Assembly (NCBI GenBank): GCA_020524525.2
Contig: CP129018.1
Span: 1,616,115-1,680,114, forward strand
Length of the DNA stretch: 64,000 nt
Source of the DNA: Bacillus tianshenii
GTDB taxonomy: Bacteria; Bacillota; Bacilli; Bacillales; Bacillaceae_N
Direction of reading: 5' to 3'
Under the pieces are notes generated by a model. The model did no database searches. It had not been told where the DNA came from and saw only the letters and a list, made by a program, of their open reading frames with translations. Position numbers and translations under genes: made by a program. This document shows positions 52,916 to 61,299 of this stretch, piece after piece (positions within the stretch are counted from its first letter, which is position 1; every line of letters begins with the position of its first letter).

Positions 52916-53102
52916 CGGCTTCTTTCTCCTTATGCTCACCAAACTTTTTACTTTTCAACGACGTTCTTTCATGTGTGTAGTACATATTAACCGTGGCTCT
53001 TTCATGACAGAATGCGCACGTTAAACCTGTCGGTGCTTTCCGAATATGTGGCACATCCAATAATGTTAGAGCCATTTTGATATGTTTTTTACATACCCAC
53101 AT
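52899..53102 (-). CDS. Small zinc-ribbon-like protein
   Basis: 67 residues from the ATG at 53102, with GGGTGG five bases upstream. It begins MWVCKKHIKMALTLLDVPHI and continues TGLTCAFCHERATVNMYYTH. Cys4/His7 and a CxxC pair near residues 28-31 form a plausible four-ligand zinc site. It lies 54 bp after the ferredoxin gene. Function unknown. Confidence 0.6.
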   Translation of the reverse strand: MWVCKKHIKMALTLLDVPHIRKAPTGLTCAFCHERATVNMYYTHERTSLKSKKFGEHKEKEADVALF

Positions 53103-53156
53103 ATTTACCACCCTTTTCATAAAATGTAAGCGCTTAAAACTTGGCATACAACCATT

Positions 53157-53507
53157 TTACTTATTAGATGACGTTGCGTGCTTTAACTTATCAGGCTTAC
53201 GCTTCTTCACTTGCTTTGTCACTTCTTCATCCCATGACACGGTTACTTCTCCTTCATTAATAAACGTTTGACAGCCTAACCGATATCCTTTTTCAAGCCA
53301 CTCTTCTCCTAATTTGCGGCGTTCTTGTGTTTTTAAATCATCCAAGTTCTCTGCTCCGTCTTCAATCTTCATTACACATGATCCACAGATTCCTCCACCG
53401 CAGCGGTTTGGTAAGTCACCCTCATACCGCAACGACATGCGAAGAATATTCGAATTATCTGGTACTTCCATTTCTTTTCCACTTGTTTTGTAATATACCT
53501 TTGCCAT
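53157..53507 (-). CDS. [2Fe-2S] ferredoxin (plant/CDC type)
   Basis: 116 residues from the ATG at 53507, directly after AGGAGGGG. Beta-grasp ferredoxin with cluster ligands Cys36, Cys41, Cys44 (RCGGGICGSC) and Cys79 (GYRLGCQ). A basic tail of about 20 residues (KKRKPDKLKH) follows and may bind a partner. First gene of a four-gene unit with a GTATAC palindrome in its promoter region. A second ferredoxin is encoded at 62127-62459. Confidence 0.88.
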   Translation of the reverse strand: MAKVYYKTSGKEMEVPDNSNILRMSLRYEGDLPNRCGGGICGSCVMKIEDGAENLDDLKTQERRKLGEEWLEKGYRLGCQTFINEGEVTVSWDEEVTKQVKKRKPDKLKHATSSNK

Positions 53508-53532
53508 TTGAACCCCTCCTGTTTTGTCTTCT

Positions 53533-53549
53533 TGGTATACAATATACCA
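53533..53549. promoter_or_regulatory. GTATAC regulon site A
   Basis: TGGTATACAATATACCA, a perfect 7-3-7 palindrome 26 bp upstream of the ferredoxin ATG. Best copy of the shared element proposed as operator of the GntR/FCD regulator encoded at 54549-55235. Confidence 0.6.
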
Positions 53550-53658
53550 CATTAAAAATATTCTGACAATATAATTGTCGCAAATATTCTAATTTTTTTA
53601 CTATTTTTATAGAGTTAAGCATGTAAAGCTTGACTATCACCCTTCTTCGCTTCATAAT

Positions 53659-53672
53659 TTAGGTATACCAAA
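53659..53672. promoter_or_regulatory. GTATAC regulon site B
   Basis: TTAGGTATACCAAA, with the perfect core GGTATACC, 44 bp upstream of the nadX-like start codon on the plus strand. Confidence 0.5.
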
Positions 53673-53715
53673 TACAATTCTGAAAATTCATTAGATTAGG
53701 AGAGGACGTGTTTCA

Positions 53716-54519
53716 ATGTTGAAAGTTGGACTGATTGGCTTCGGTGCAATTGGACAAGATGTTGCCCATTACATTAATAACAATGTAGCAGGTGATGTCA
53801 TACTAGCAGGAATTCTTGTACGCAACAAAGATAAATATGAAAAGCCAAATAAGGAATGTGTCGTTTGTGATAAGGAGGAAGACTTCTTTGCCCTTGGCTT
53901 AGATGTGGTGGTAGAAAGTGCTGGCCACCAAGCTGTATATGAATATGGTGTAAAATCATTGGAGGCAGGCTGTGATTTTATTACTGTATCTGTTGGTGCT
54001 TTCTCTGATGCGGATTTACTCGAAGAGGTGGAGCACGCTGCTCGTGCCTCTAAGAAACAATTGATTCTACCATCTGCTGCGATTGCCGGCTTAGACCGCA
54101 TTGCTTCATCTGTTTTTAATGAAATAGATGAGATAAAGCTTGTGACTCGCAAGCCGATCCAAGCATGGCGAGGAACAATTGCTGAAGAAATTGTGAATCT
54201 TGATGAAATACAAGGAAAAACATTGATCTATGAAGGCACTGCACGTGAATCTGCTAAAATGTTCCCAGAGAGTACGAATGTATCAGCAGCCTTAAGCATG
54301 GCAGGTATCGGCTTTGATGAAACAAAAGTTCAAGTCTTTGCTGACCCGACTGTTCGTAATAATACGCATCAAATTATCGCAAAAGGCTATTTTGGCGAAG
54401 TAAAATTTGACGTACAAAATACTCCTTCTGCAGCTAACCCTAAGTCAGGTTATATCGTAGCGATGAGCATTTGCAAGGTTCTTAAAAACTTAACATCCCC
54501 AATCGTTGTCGGGATCTAA
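53716..54519 (+). CDS. Aspartate dehydrogenase-like protein (NadX/DUF108 family)
   Basis: 267 residues, GGAGAGG upstream of the ATG. N-terminal Rossmann fold VGLIGFGAIGQDVAHYI, then VVVESAGHQAVYEYG (about 72), the DUF108 segment AWRGTIAEEIVNLDEI (about 152-167), FPESTNVSAALSMAGIGFDE (about 192-211) and DPTVRNNTHQI with the likely catalytic His (about 225). Family members oxidatively deaminate L-aspartate to iminoaspartate. No nadA/nadC neighbours are present, so a catabolic or amine-dehydrogenase role in the surrounding cluster is more likely (inference). Confidence 0.82.
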   Translation: MLKVGLIGFGAIGQDVAHYINNNVAGDVILAGILVRNKDKYEKPNKECVVCDKEEDFFALGLDVVVESAGHQAVYEYGVKSLEAGCDFITVSVGAFSDADLLEEVEHAARASKKQLILPSAAIAGLDRIASSVFNEIDEIKLVTRKPIQAWRGTIAEEIVNLDEIQGKTLIYEGTARESAKMFPESTNVSAALSMAGIGFDETKVQVFADPTVRNNTHQIIAKGYFGEVKFDVQNTPSAANPKSGYIVAMSICKVLKNLTSPIVVGI

Positions 54520-54550
54520 AAAAAACAGGCTATGGAAGCCTGTTTTTTTT
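54519..54550. terminator. Bidirectional intrinsic terminator
   Basis: AAAAAACAGGCT-5-AGCCTGTTTTTT, perfect 12-bp stem between the convergent nadX-like and gntR genes. Confidence 0.9.
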
Positions 54551-55235
54551 AATTCTCTTTTTCTTTTAACTTTTCAATTGATTTAATATAAGCTTTCTTC
54601 GAATTTTCAATATGAATCTTCGTTAAATATTCAGCTAATTCAACCTCTTTATTCCGCAAAGCTTTCATAATCTCCAAATGTTCCATCAGTGACTCTTCTT
54701 TCCGCCCTGGTGTTTCGTATCCCATATTAGCGGACATTTGAATATAGTCAATCAATCCAGAAAGAATGCCATAAAGCTTTGGACTTTTCGCTGCCTTATA
54801 AAGAATTACATTCATATCAATATGCGTACTTTCAAAGTTTCCATTAGGCTGTTCCTTCAACTTCTCAAGCTCTGCAATTTTCTTATCAAGCTCAAATTGT
54901 GTGGCTTCATCCATTCGTTGTGCAGCCAGCTTAGCTGCAAGCACTTCTAACGAGGATAGAATCGTGAATACTTCAATAACCTCTTCAGCAGAGATGTTCG
55001 CCACGACAACACCTTTACGCGGGACCGTCTTCACAAACCCTTGTGATTCTAATCGAAATAATGCCTCTCGAATCGGAGTACGGCTGATATTTAATTGATT
55101 GGCAAGCTCTCTTTCAATAAGGCGATCACCTGGTTTATAATTGCCTTCTAGAATAAGTGATTTTAAATACCGGTAAGCCCGTTCACGAATCGATAAAAGG
55201 TCATCAGCGATCCATTTTCCTTCTGCTTTCTCCAA
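54549..55235 (-). CDS. GntR-family regulator with FCD ligand domain
   Basis: About 228 residues. HTH at the N terminus: RAYRYLKSLILEGNYKPGDR, LIERELANQLNISRTPIREA and LFRLESQGFVKTVPRKGVVV. The FCD helical bundle follows (EVIEVFTILSSLEVLAAKLA, then a VMIH-type Asp/His metal-ligand pattern centred on IDMNVILYKAAKSP). The start is uncertain. I favour the TTG at 55235 after GAAGGTGAAGG; a longer frame from 55280 would run into a GTATAC palindrome at 55264-55280, the likely autoregulatory operator. FCD regulators sense small carboxylates. Best candidate controller of the 52-63 kb regulon. Confidence 0.85.
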   Translation of the reverse strand: MEKAEGKWIADDLLSIRERAYRYLKSLILEGNYKPGDRLIERELANQLNISRTPIREALFRLESQGFVKTVPRKGVVVANISAEEVIEVFTILSSLEVLAAKLAAQRMDEATQFELDKKIAELEKLKEQPNGNFESTHIDMNVILYKAAKSPKLYGILSGLIDYIQMSANMGYETPGRKEESLMEHLEIMKALRNKEVELAEYLTKIHIENSKKAYIKSIEKLKEKEN

Positions 55236-55263
55236 ACCCTTCACCTTCTTTGTTAATAATCGC

Positions 55264-55280
55264 TGGTGTACAATATACAA
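55264..55280. promoter_or_regulatory. GTATAC regulon site C (gntR upstream)
   Basis: TGGTGTACAATATACAA, two mismatches from site A, 29 bp upstream of the favoured gntR start; consistent with autoregulation. Confidence 0.5.
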
Positions 55281-55349
55281 ATCTTTTGTCTACTCTTATA
55301 CTATTAAAGATTGAAAGAAAATTCAAACATTAAATGTGACGAAAAAAGA

Positions 55350-55382
55350 AAAACGGCCAATAAAGAAAACATTTTGGCCGCT
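55350..55382 (-). terminator. Intrinsic terminator after the ChrA pair
   Basis: CGGCCAA (55354-55360) / TTGGCCG (55374-55380) stem followed by TTTTTCTTTTTT on the minus strand. Confidence 0.65.
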
Positions 55383-55415
55383 GAATGTTCAATTGTATTT
55401 TCAAAAGCGCTCTTT

Positions 55416-55946
55416 CTATGATAAAAAAACTCCTCCATAGAACAATGCGCCAAGAATGACAAATGCGGGATGAATCTTCACTTTGTTCATCGCCAAAAAG
55501 CCTAACACGGTTAAAATAGCTAAATGCACAATGCCGCTGTCTTCATACGCAGTAATAAAAAATTGGTATGCTAACACACCTAAAAGAATTGCAATCACTG
55601 GCTGTACTGATTTTGTCATTAATGAAACTTGAGGGGCGTTTTTGAACACGGTTATAAATTTATAGAGAATAATAACAGCAATTGCAGATGGAAGAATCGT
55701 TGCTAATAGTGCAATAACCGCGCCTAAAACGCCTCCCAATTGAAACCCGATAAAGCCAGCCATTTTTGTTGCAATTGGACCTGGCAAGACATTTGCGATC
55801 GCCAGCAGGTCACTGAATTCCCCTAACGTCATCCAGCCATAATGATTCACAACTTCATTTTGCACAAGCGGAATTGTCGATGGTCCCCCGCCATAACCTA
55901 ATAAATTTGAAATGAAAAATGCTAAAAAGATATCCCAATAAATCAT
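55416..55946 (-). CDS. Chromate-transporter (CHR) family protein, half-size
   Basis: 176 residues with about five TM segments, one CHR domain. GYGGGPSTIPLVQNEVVNHYGWM (split over residues 17-39) and LANVLPGPIATKMAGFIGFQ (about 50-69) are the family signatures. Its ATG overlaps the stop of its sister gene by 4 bp. Split CHR pairs form heterodimers, and both halves are needed in B. subtilis ChrA/ChrB (YwrAB). Export of chromate is the textbook role; the catabolic neighbours leave another oxyanion or organic anion possible. Confidence 0.87.
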   Translation of the reverse strand: MIYWDIFLAFFISNLLGYGGGPSTIPLVQNEVVNHYGWMTLGEFSDLLAIANVLPGPIATKMAGFIGFQLGGVLGAVIALLATILPSAIAVIILYKFITVFKNAPQVSLMTKSVQPVIAILLGVLAYQFFITAYEDSGIVHLAILTVLGFLAMNKVKIHPAFVILGALFYGGVFLS

Positions 55947-56539
55947 ACGCTCTCTCTCTTTCTTTTCATGTTCGTATCCTCAACAGGCTCGTTCTTTTTC
56001 TTTTGGTACGACGCAATCGCAAAAGCAGAACCGAGCACAACAGCAATCAATATACCAGGATGAATCTTCAAAAGCTCAAGAACGACAAACGAAACGCCAG
56101 CAAGCATTAGCATTTTCGACATGCCGAGCCCTTTTTTTGCTTTATCGATAAATTTATAGGCCATCCCGGCGAGCATAATCCCGATAATCGGCATCACCCC
56201 CGTTACCATCCCACTGACAATTGGGGAATTCCGATAAGAATACAATAAACCGAGCAGTGAAACCATGCCGATAAGCGAAGGAATAATATGAGAGAGAATG
56301 GCGATAACCGCCCCCCATGCGCCGCTTACTTTATATCCGATATAGGCTGCCATTTTCGTTGCAATTGGACCTGGCAATGTATTCGCCAATGCAAGCGTCT
56401 CGCCAAACTCGTCCTCGGTCATCCAACCGTATTTTTTTACGGCTTCATATTCAATTAAAGGGATTGTCGCAGGTCCTCCGCCATAACCAGTCACCCCTGT
56501 TCGCGCAAAGCCAATTACTAACTGCATGTACTTATTCAT
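55943..56539 (-). CDS. Chromate-transporter (CHR) family protein, half-size
   Basis: 198 residues, one CHR domain with GYGGGPATIPLIEYEAVKKY (about 19-38) and LANTLPGPIATKMAAYIGYK (about 50-69), five to six TM segments and a charged C-terminal tail (QKKKNEPVEDTNMKRKRESV). Partner of the overlapping downstream half. It lies 105 bp downstream of the GlcG-like gene in the same direction. Confidence 0.87.
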   Translation of the reverse strand: MNKYMQLVIGFARTGVTGYGGGPATIPLIEYEAVKKYGWMTEDEFGETLALANTLPGPIATKMAAYIGYKVSGAWGAVIAILSHIIPSLIGMVSLLGLLYSYRNSPIVSGMVTGVMPIIGIMLAGMAYKFIDKAKKGLGMSKMLMLAGVSFVVLELLKIHPGILIAVVLGSAFAIASYQKKKNEPVEDTNMKRKRESV

Positions 56540-56644
56540 TCAGATACGCCTCTTTCATCCTTTAATCGTCTAAGACGAAATAGATAATAAATGGGGGAAC
56601 GTATTCTATCCATTGGATAAATAGCTCCCCTCGTTTGTGACCTT

Positions 56645-57124
56645 TTATTTTTTAATATCTGCTTCAGTAATGACCTCAAAGCCATCCTTTTGAAGATGTT
56701 GTTGCAGTGCTTTAAGTGCAGCTGTTCCAACAGCTGTATCTTGTTCACCATTTCCACCGCTGATTCCGATTCCACCAACAACTTCACCATTTACAACAAT
56801 TGGAAACCCACCTACAAAGACCGCAAATTTGCCTGGAATCATAAGTTGAATGCCAAATGCCTCATTTCCTGGCAGGACAGGTCCATTCGGTTCTTTATTG
56901 AACAAGTGTGTAGAACGACGGTGACCTGCAGCAGTATATGCTTTTGCAATCGCAATTTCAGCGCCTGTAATACGTGCACCATTCATCCGTTCAAGTGCAA
57001 TGACATTTCCGCCGTCATCACTTACACAAATCGTTTCACATACATTGATTTCAGTCGATTTCTTCTTCGCTTCCTCTATCATTAACTTCGCTTCTTCTAA
57101 TTCTAGTTTATAGACTTGCTTCAC
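56645..57124 (-). CDS. GlcG/HbpS-family protein (DUF336)
   Basis: 159 residues. GlcG/HbpS fold: LEEAKLMIEEAKKKSTEINV, VSDDGGNVIALERMNGARIT (about 34-53), AIAKAYTAAGHRRSTHLF (about 57-74), LMIPGKFAVFVGGFPIVVNG (about 94-113) and VVGGIGISGGNGEQD (about 114). HbpS binds haem; GlcG is found with glycolate and other catabolic operons, function unclear. Here it sits between an aldehyde dehydrogenase gene and the ChrA pair. Confidence 0.87.
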   Translation of the reverse strand: MKQVYKLELEEAKLMIEEAKKKSTEINVCETICVSDDGGNVIALERMNGARITGAEIAIAKAYTAAGHRRSTHLFNKEPNGPVLPGNEAFGIQLMIPGKFAVFVGGFPIVVNGEVVGGIGISGGNGEQDTAVGTAALKALQQHLQKDGFEVITEADIKK

Positions 57125-57174
57125 GTTCTACTCCCCCTATTATAAGTTCTATTATTGCAAATCACTAGCATTTC

Positions 57175-58644
57175 TTAGTAACCAACATAGACTGTTTTTA
57201 CTTGTGTGAAAAACTCAAGCCCAGCTCTGCCAGACTCTCTAAATGTAGAGGTACTGGACATCTTCACGCCGCCAAAAGGTGCATTAATTAAGTTTCCAGT
57301 TGTTGTACGATTCACTTTCACCGTTCCTGCTTGACTTTCTTTCGTAAACTGATGTGCCAGCTTAATGTTATTTGTAACAATTGATGCTGATAAGCCATAT
57401 TCCACGTCATTTGCGACTTGAACCGCTTCTTCATAGCTGTCCACTTCAATTACCGCTACAACAGGTCCAAAGATTTCTTCCTGAGCAATTCGCATAGATG
57501 GGTTCACGTCTGTAAAAATTGCCGGCTCAACAAAATAGCCATTATCATAGGAGTCACCTGTTAATTGATTTCCTCCATAGACAAGCTTTGCACCTTCATC
57601 TTTACCGATTTGGACGTAGTTTAAGACATTGTTTAACTGCTTTTCGTTCGCTAATGGTCCAAGGATAACGCCTTCTTCAAAGCCATCACCGATTTTTAGT
57701 GCCTTTGTTTTTTCAACTAGCGCTTGAACGTATTTGTCTTTCACTTCTTTCATGACAATTACACGGCTTGTTCCTGTGCACGCTTGACCTGTTAAGGAAA
57801 AACCACCATTAATTGTTAAGGTAGCTGCTTGTTCAACATCTGCATCATCCATGACAACAAGCGGATTTTTTCCACCTAGTTCCATCTGTGTTCTCGTTGT
57901 GAGCGATGTTGCTTGATCAATTGCTTTACCTGCTCCAGTTGAACCCGTAAATGTTACCGCACGAATTGCTGGGTGTGTGACAAGAGAATGACCAATTTGT
58001 GAAGAGCTCCCAGTTACAAAGTTTAGTACGCCTTCAGGCAAGCCTGCTTCATGAAGCGCTTCAACTAAACGGTAAGCAATTAAAGGTGTCTCAGAGGAAG
58101 GCTTGAAGATGACTGTATTTCCTGTGATTAATGCAGGAGCAATCTTTCGTGCGGGAATCGAAATTGGGAAATTCCATGGCGTAATAACAGAGATAACACC
58201 GAGTGGTTCCCGCAATGTTGAAACAGTCATATTTGGGTCATCTTGTGGGAAAGTTTCACCTGTGAAGCTTTGACCCTCGACTGCATAATAACGAAGCGTT
58301 TGCGCAGACCGTAACACTTCCTTCTTACTAGCACCAATAATTTTTCCTTCTTCCCGCGTCAATTCCTCAGCAAGCTGTTCAACACGCTCTTCTAATATCG
58401 ATGCTGCTTTATTTAAAATAGCTGCTCTCTTTGAAGGAGCTGTTTTCACCCATGCTGGAAAAGCATTGCTTGCTGATTCAATGGCTGCCTGCACATCTTC
58501 TTCAGTTGAAGCTTGAAAGATACCGACAACCTCTTTTTTATTGGCTGGATTAACGCTTTCAAATGTTTGATTACTGACGGAGTCTGTAAATTTTCCCCCA
58601 ATATAATTTTTAAATGTTTCTACTTTTGTCGTTAACAAAATCAT
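57175..58644 (-). CDS. NAD(P)-dependent aldehyde dehydrogenase
   Basis: 489 residues from the ATG at 58644 (AAGGA seven bases upstream). ALDH superfamily: PWNFP (Asn158 oxyanion hole), KPSSETP (about 181), FTGST (about 232), catalytic Glu255 (MELGGKN) and nucleophile Cys289 (GQACTG), then EEIFGPV. The overall sequence, with YNGGxF-like NYIGGKFTDS at the N terminus, is closest in style to alpha-ketoglutarate semialdehyde and succinate semialdehyde-type enzymes. It probably oxidises the semialdehyde produced by the pathway of this cluster (inference). Confidence 0.88.
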   Translation of the reverse strand: MILLTTKVETFKNYIGGKFTDSVSNQTFESVNPANKKEVVGIFQASTEEDVQAAIESASNAFPAWVKTAPSKRAAILNKAASILEERVEQLAEELTREEGKIIGASKKEVLRSAQTLRYYAVEGQSFTGETFPQDDPNMTVSTLREPLGVISVITPWNFPISIPARKIAPALITGNTVIFKPSSETPLIAYRLVEALHEAGLPEGVLNFVTGSSSQIGHSLVTHPAIRAVTFTGSTGAGKAIDQATSLTTRTQMELGGKNPLVVMDDADVEQAATLTINGGFSLTGQACTGTSRVIVMKEVKDKYVQALVEKTKALKIGDGFEEGVILGPLANEKQLNNVLNYVQIGKDEGAKLVYGGNQLTGDSYDNGYFVEPAIFTDVNPSMRIAQEEIFGPVVAVIEVDSYEEAVQVANDVEYGLSASIVTNNIKLAHQFTKESQAGTVKVNRTTTGNLINAPFGGVKMSSTSTFRESGRAGLEFFTQVKTVYVGY

Positions 58645-58740
58645 CACCCTTTCCTTGTTACGCACATATCGTTGTTGGAATAAAGGAGGCAGCTTTCTTC
58701 AAGTAAGAAAACTGCCATATTATTCTGAACATTATCATTC

Positions 58741-59469
58741 TTACGATTGAACAAGTTGTCCAAGATCTTCTTCTAAATATTCTCTCCACAGTCCGTCCAT
58801 GTACATCCGACGCATTTTAGCACCTACACGAACAATCTCTAGGCAGCGCTGTTGAAGCTCTGGGGTATCTGCATGGTCAAGAACGATTTTGTAACCACGC
58901 TCACCGTGAATTTCATCTGATACGATGTGTAAGTCAAAGAATTCAATTTCTTCATCTGTAAAACCATATTTCTCACGAAGTGCAGGTGTTTGTTTACGAT
59001 AGATATCTGGAACTTGGGATTCAAGCCCAACAACTAGCGCAGCAGTTGCTACAACGAAATTTTCTCTTGCTGCGACTGCGTAACACCAGCTTTGCAGTCC
59101 TAGTGTTGTTGGTGCCATATTTGCTTTGTCTGTAACACGCTCACGAGTTGTGCCACACGCTTCAGCAAAGCGGATAAGTAAGTCTGTATGACGGTCAGCC
59201 GCAATTTCTTCTTCATACATATTTTGAAGTGTAAAATCTTTTGCATCTTCATATTGTGGTAGGTCTGGAGTGTTGTGATAAATATAAGCTAAGTAGTCTG
59301 CGAACGGGCCAACGTAGTGGTAGTGGTTTTCAGCCCATTTAGCAAAGTGCTTTCTTTCAAGCTTTCCTTCTGACCAAGCTACAGTAAACGGTGCCTTCTG
59401 GCTATGATTTCCTTTAATCGCTTCTTCCAATTGTTTTCTGAATTCATCTTTCGGTAGTAATGCAGTCAT
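58741..59469 (-). CDS. PqqC/TenA-like haem-oxygenase-fold protein (possible diiron oxygenase)
   Basis: 242 residues from the ATG at 59469 (GGAGG nine bases upstream). All-helical PqqC/TenA-like protein: APFTVAWSEGKLERKHFAKW (about 25-44), ENHYHYVGPFADYL (about 47-60), QNMYEEEIAADRHTDLLIRF (about 82-101) and HIVSDEIHGERGYKIVLDHA (about 182-201). Glu and His residues in the last two segments (EEE..DRH, DEIH) are placed like the ligands of haem-oxygenase-like diiron oxidases. No thi or pqq genes are nearby, so thiaminase or PQQ synthase roles are unlikely. It heads the ALDH-GlcG-ChrA unit and has two GTATAC palindromes upstream. Confidence 0.75.
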   Translation of the reverse strand: MTALLPKDEFRKQLEEAIKGNHSQKAPFTVAWSEGKLERKHFAKWAENHYHYVGPFADYLAYIYHNTPDLPQYEDAKDFTLQNMYEEEIAADRHTDLLIRFAEACGTTRERVTDKANMAPTTLGLQSWCYAVAARENFVVATAALVVGLESQVPDIYRKQTPALREKYGFTDEEIEFFDLHIVSDEIHGERGYKIVLDHADTPELQQRCLEIVRVGAKMRRMYMDGLWREYLEEDLGQLVQS

Positions 59470-59523
59470 TCTCAAATTCCTCCTTTTTTTCTTTACACAT
59501 TTTTCATAATTAAGGTATTTTGT

Positions 59524-59539
59524 ATTTGGTATACCAAAT
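59524..59539. promoter_or_regulatory. GTATAC regulon site D
   Basis: ATTTGGTATACCAAAT, a perfect 16-bp palindrome, 55 bp upstream of the PqqC-like gene. Confidence 0.6.
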
Positions 59540-59636
59540 AGTTTGAAATAAAAGCAACTATATCAATAAGGTTGGGAAAGATATAGTTGGCTGTTCATAC
59601 GATTATCCAACAAAAGGTGTTTTGCCTTTATTTCTA

Positions 59637-59651
59637 TTTGGTATACCATTT
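59637..59651. promoter_or_regulatory. GTATAC regulon site E
   Basis: TTTGGTATACCATTT with the perfect core GGTATACC, 112 bp upstream of site D in the same 266-bp gap. A pair of sites on both sides of the promoter would suit looping repression. Nothing else is evident in the gap except a weak AAAGG/CCTTT hairpin. Confidence 0.55.
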
Positions 59652-59735
59652 GATAATTATACTAACCTATTCTTTTTGAATTGTAAACACTATTTTAAAT
59701 ATTTTTATAATTTTAACTTTTTTAATAGTGTAATC

Positions 59736-61187
59736 TCACCAAATGAACACTGCGACACCTGTGGCAATCACTAAACCGCTAATAACTGGTGCAAAGTTCT
59801 TCCTTGCTAAATCAATAACTGACACACCGCAGAACCCGGCAATTGCAACAAGTGAAGACCATGCGATTAGAGTACCGCCACCTGTCCAAATTGAACCCAT
59901 TTGACCAATTGCAGCAAGTGTCGATGAATCAATGCCCGCTCCTTCAGCCATCGCACCTGATAATGCACCTACTAACGGAAGACCTGAGAAGCCAGAGCCA
60001 TCTAACCCGGTAATAATACCAACAATTAGTACACCAAATGCCGTTAAGAAAGCATTTTGCGGAATAACACTTTGCGTTGCTTGAACTAAATCAAATAAGA
60101 ATGCAGGTGTTGTTGCATCTTCACCTAATGAAAGAATCGCACCTGTAAAGTCTGAGCTACCTAAGAAGAAGAAACCTGCAATCGGAATAACTGGCCCCAT
60201 CGCTCGGAAGGCGAATACGAAGCCTTCTGTTAAATGGTCACTGATCTTATCAAGCGCATTTACACGTCCGAATGCTAATGTTGCTAGAACAAGCAATAGT
60301 GTTGCGACGCCACCGATAAAGGCTGCTCCATCGCCACCTTCAAAACCACCTGATGCATTTGGACCTACTTTCGTTGAGAACATGAAAATCATAACAGCAA
60401 GCATTGATGCTGGTACAAGGACAGCAAACCACTTAGCCCACTTGTCTTTCACACTTTCTGGAAGTGTTTGTTCACCTTCTGATACTTCTTCATTTTTTGA
60501 TACACCTTGAATATTTTGAAGCTCAAGCATTGATTGCTCACTATTTGGTGTTCGGATCGTTTTACGAACTGTCACGTAAGCAATGAGAATTGCCACGCCC
60601 CCTACAATCAATGAAAGAATAAGTGCCTTATCAACTACTTGCACAGTTTCAATTCCTGCAGATTTTGCACTTAACATTGGAGCAATTTGCATAATATAGT
60701 CTGAGGAAAGCGCCATTCCTTGTCCAGCAATTGCTACTGTCATTGCAGCTCCCATTGCTGGTAAACCTGCCCGTATCGCTGCCGGTACAAGAAGTGCGCA
60801 AATTAATGGTACAGCTGGCGTAGGCCAGAAGAATAAAGAAATAACAAATGTTACGCCAATAAGAACAAAAAATGCAATATGACCATTTTTAATCAAGTTT
60901 TGAATTGGCGTAATCATCTTTTCATCTGCCCCAAGGTCTCGTAAAGAGTGTAAAAGGGCTACCATAAGGGTAATGATTAGAAAGATACTGAATAATTCTT
61001 TCGCAGCAACAAGGTTTGCATTAAATACTGCCTGGAAAGCACCTACAAAGGAAGAGTTATAGATCCATGCAACTAAGAATGTCCCTAAGATTGTAGGTAA
61101 AACAACACCCTTTCTAAATAACATCGTAGCAATGACAACAACTGTAACCAACGCATACACCCAATGAGCTATAGTTAGTTCCAACAT
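59736..61187 (-). CDS. Twelve-TM secondary transporter (DcuC/GntP/NhaC-like ion-transporter superfamily)
   Basis: 483 residues, about 12 TM segments with a cytosolic loop (about 215-240, SEQSMLELQNIQGVSKNEEV). WPTPAVPLICALLVPAAIRA (about 122) and GLDGSGFSGLPLVGALSGAM (about 395) are re-entrant-loop-like segments typical of the ion-transporter superfamily. I cannot name the exact family. GGGTGG precedes the ATG. By position it is the uptake system for the substrate of the cluster, probably an organic anion or zwitterion (inference). Confidence 0.78.
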   Translation of the reverse strand: MLELTIAHWVYALVTVVVIATMLFRKGVVLPTILGTFLVAWIYNSSFVGAFQAVFNANLVAAKELFSIFLIITLMVALLHSLRDLGADEKMITPIQNLIKNGHIAFFVLIGVTFVISLFFWPTPAVPLICALLVPAAIRAGLPAMGAAMTVAIAGQGMALSSDYIMQIAPMLSAKSAGIETVQVVDKALILSLIVGGVAILIAYVTVRKTIRTPNSEQSMLELQNIQGVSKNEEVSEGEQTLPESVKDKWAKWFAVLVPASMLAVMIFMFSTKVGPNASGGFEGGDGAAFIGGVATLLLVLATLAFGRVNALDKISDHLTEGFVFAFRAMGPVIPIAGFFFLGSSDFTGAILSLGEDATTPAFLFDLVQATQSVIPQNAFLTAFGVLIVGIITGLDGSGFSGLPLVGALSGAMAEGAGIDSSTLAAIGQMGSIWTGGGTLIAWSSLVAIAGFCGVSVIDLARKNFAPVISGLVIATGVAVFIW

Positions 61188-61299
61188 TAACCACCCTTCC
61201 TGAACTGTTTATTATTAAAATCCTAATGTTTAACTTTTTAGCAGACGTTTAAATCTTATTCTCTCTTTTTTATTTTTCTTATTTTAATAGCAAAGGATA

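Noticed and set aside
53716-54519. nadX-like gene as part of NAD biosynthesis
   Set aside because: No nadA, nadB or nadC neighbour exists and it shares the GTATAC element with the catabolic block.
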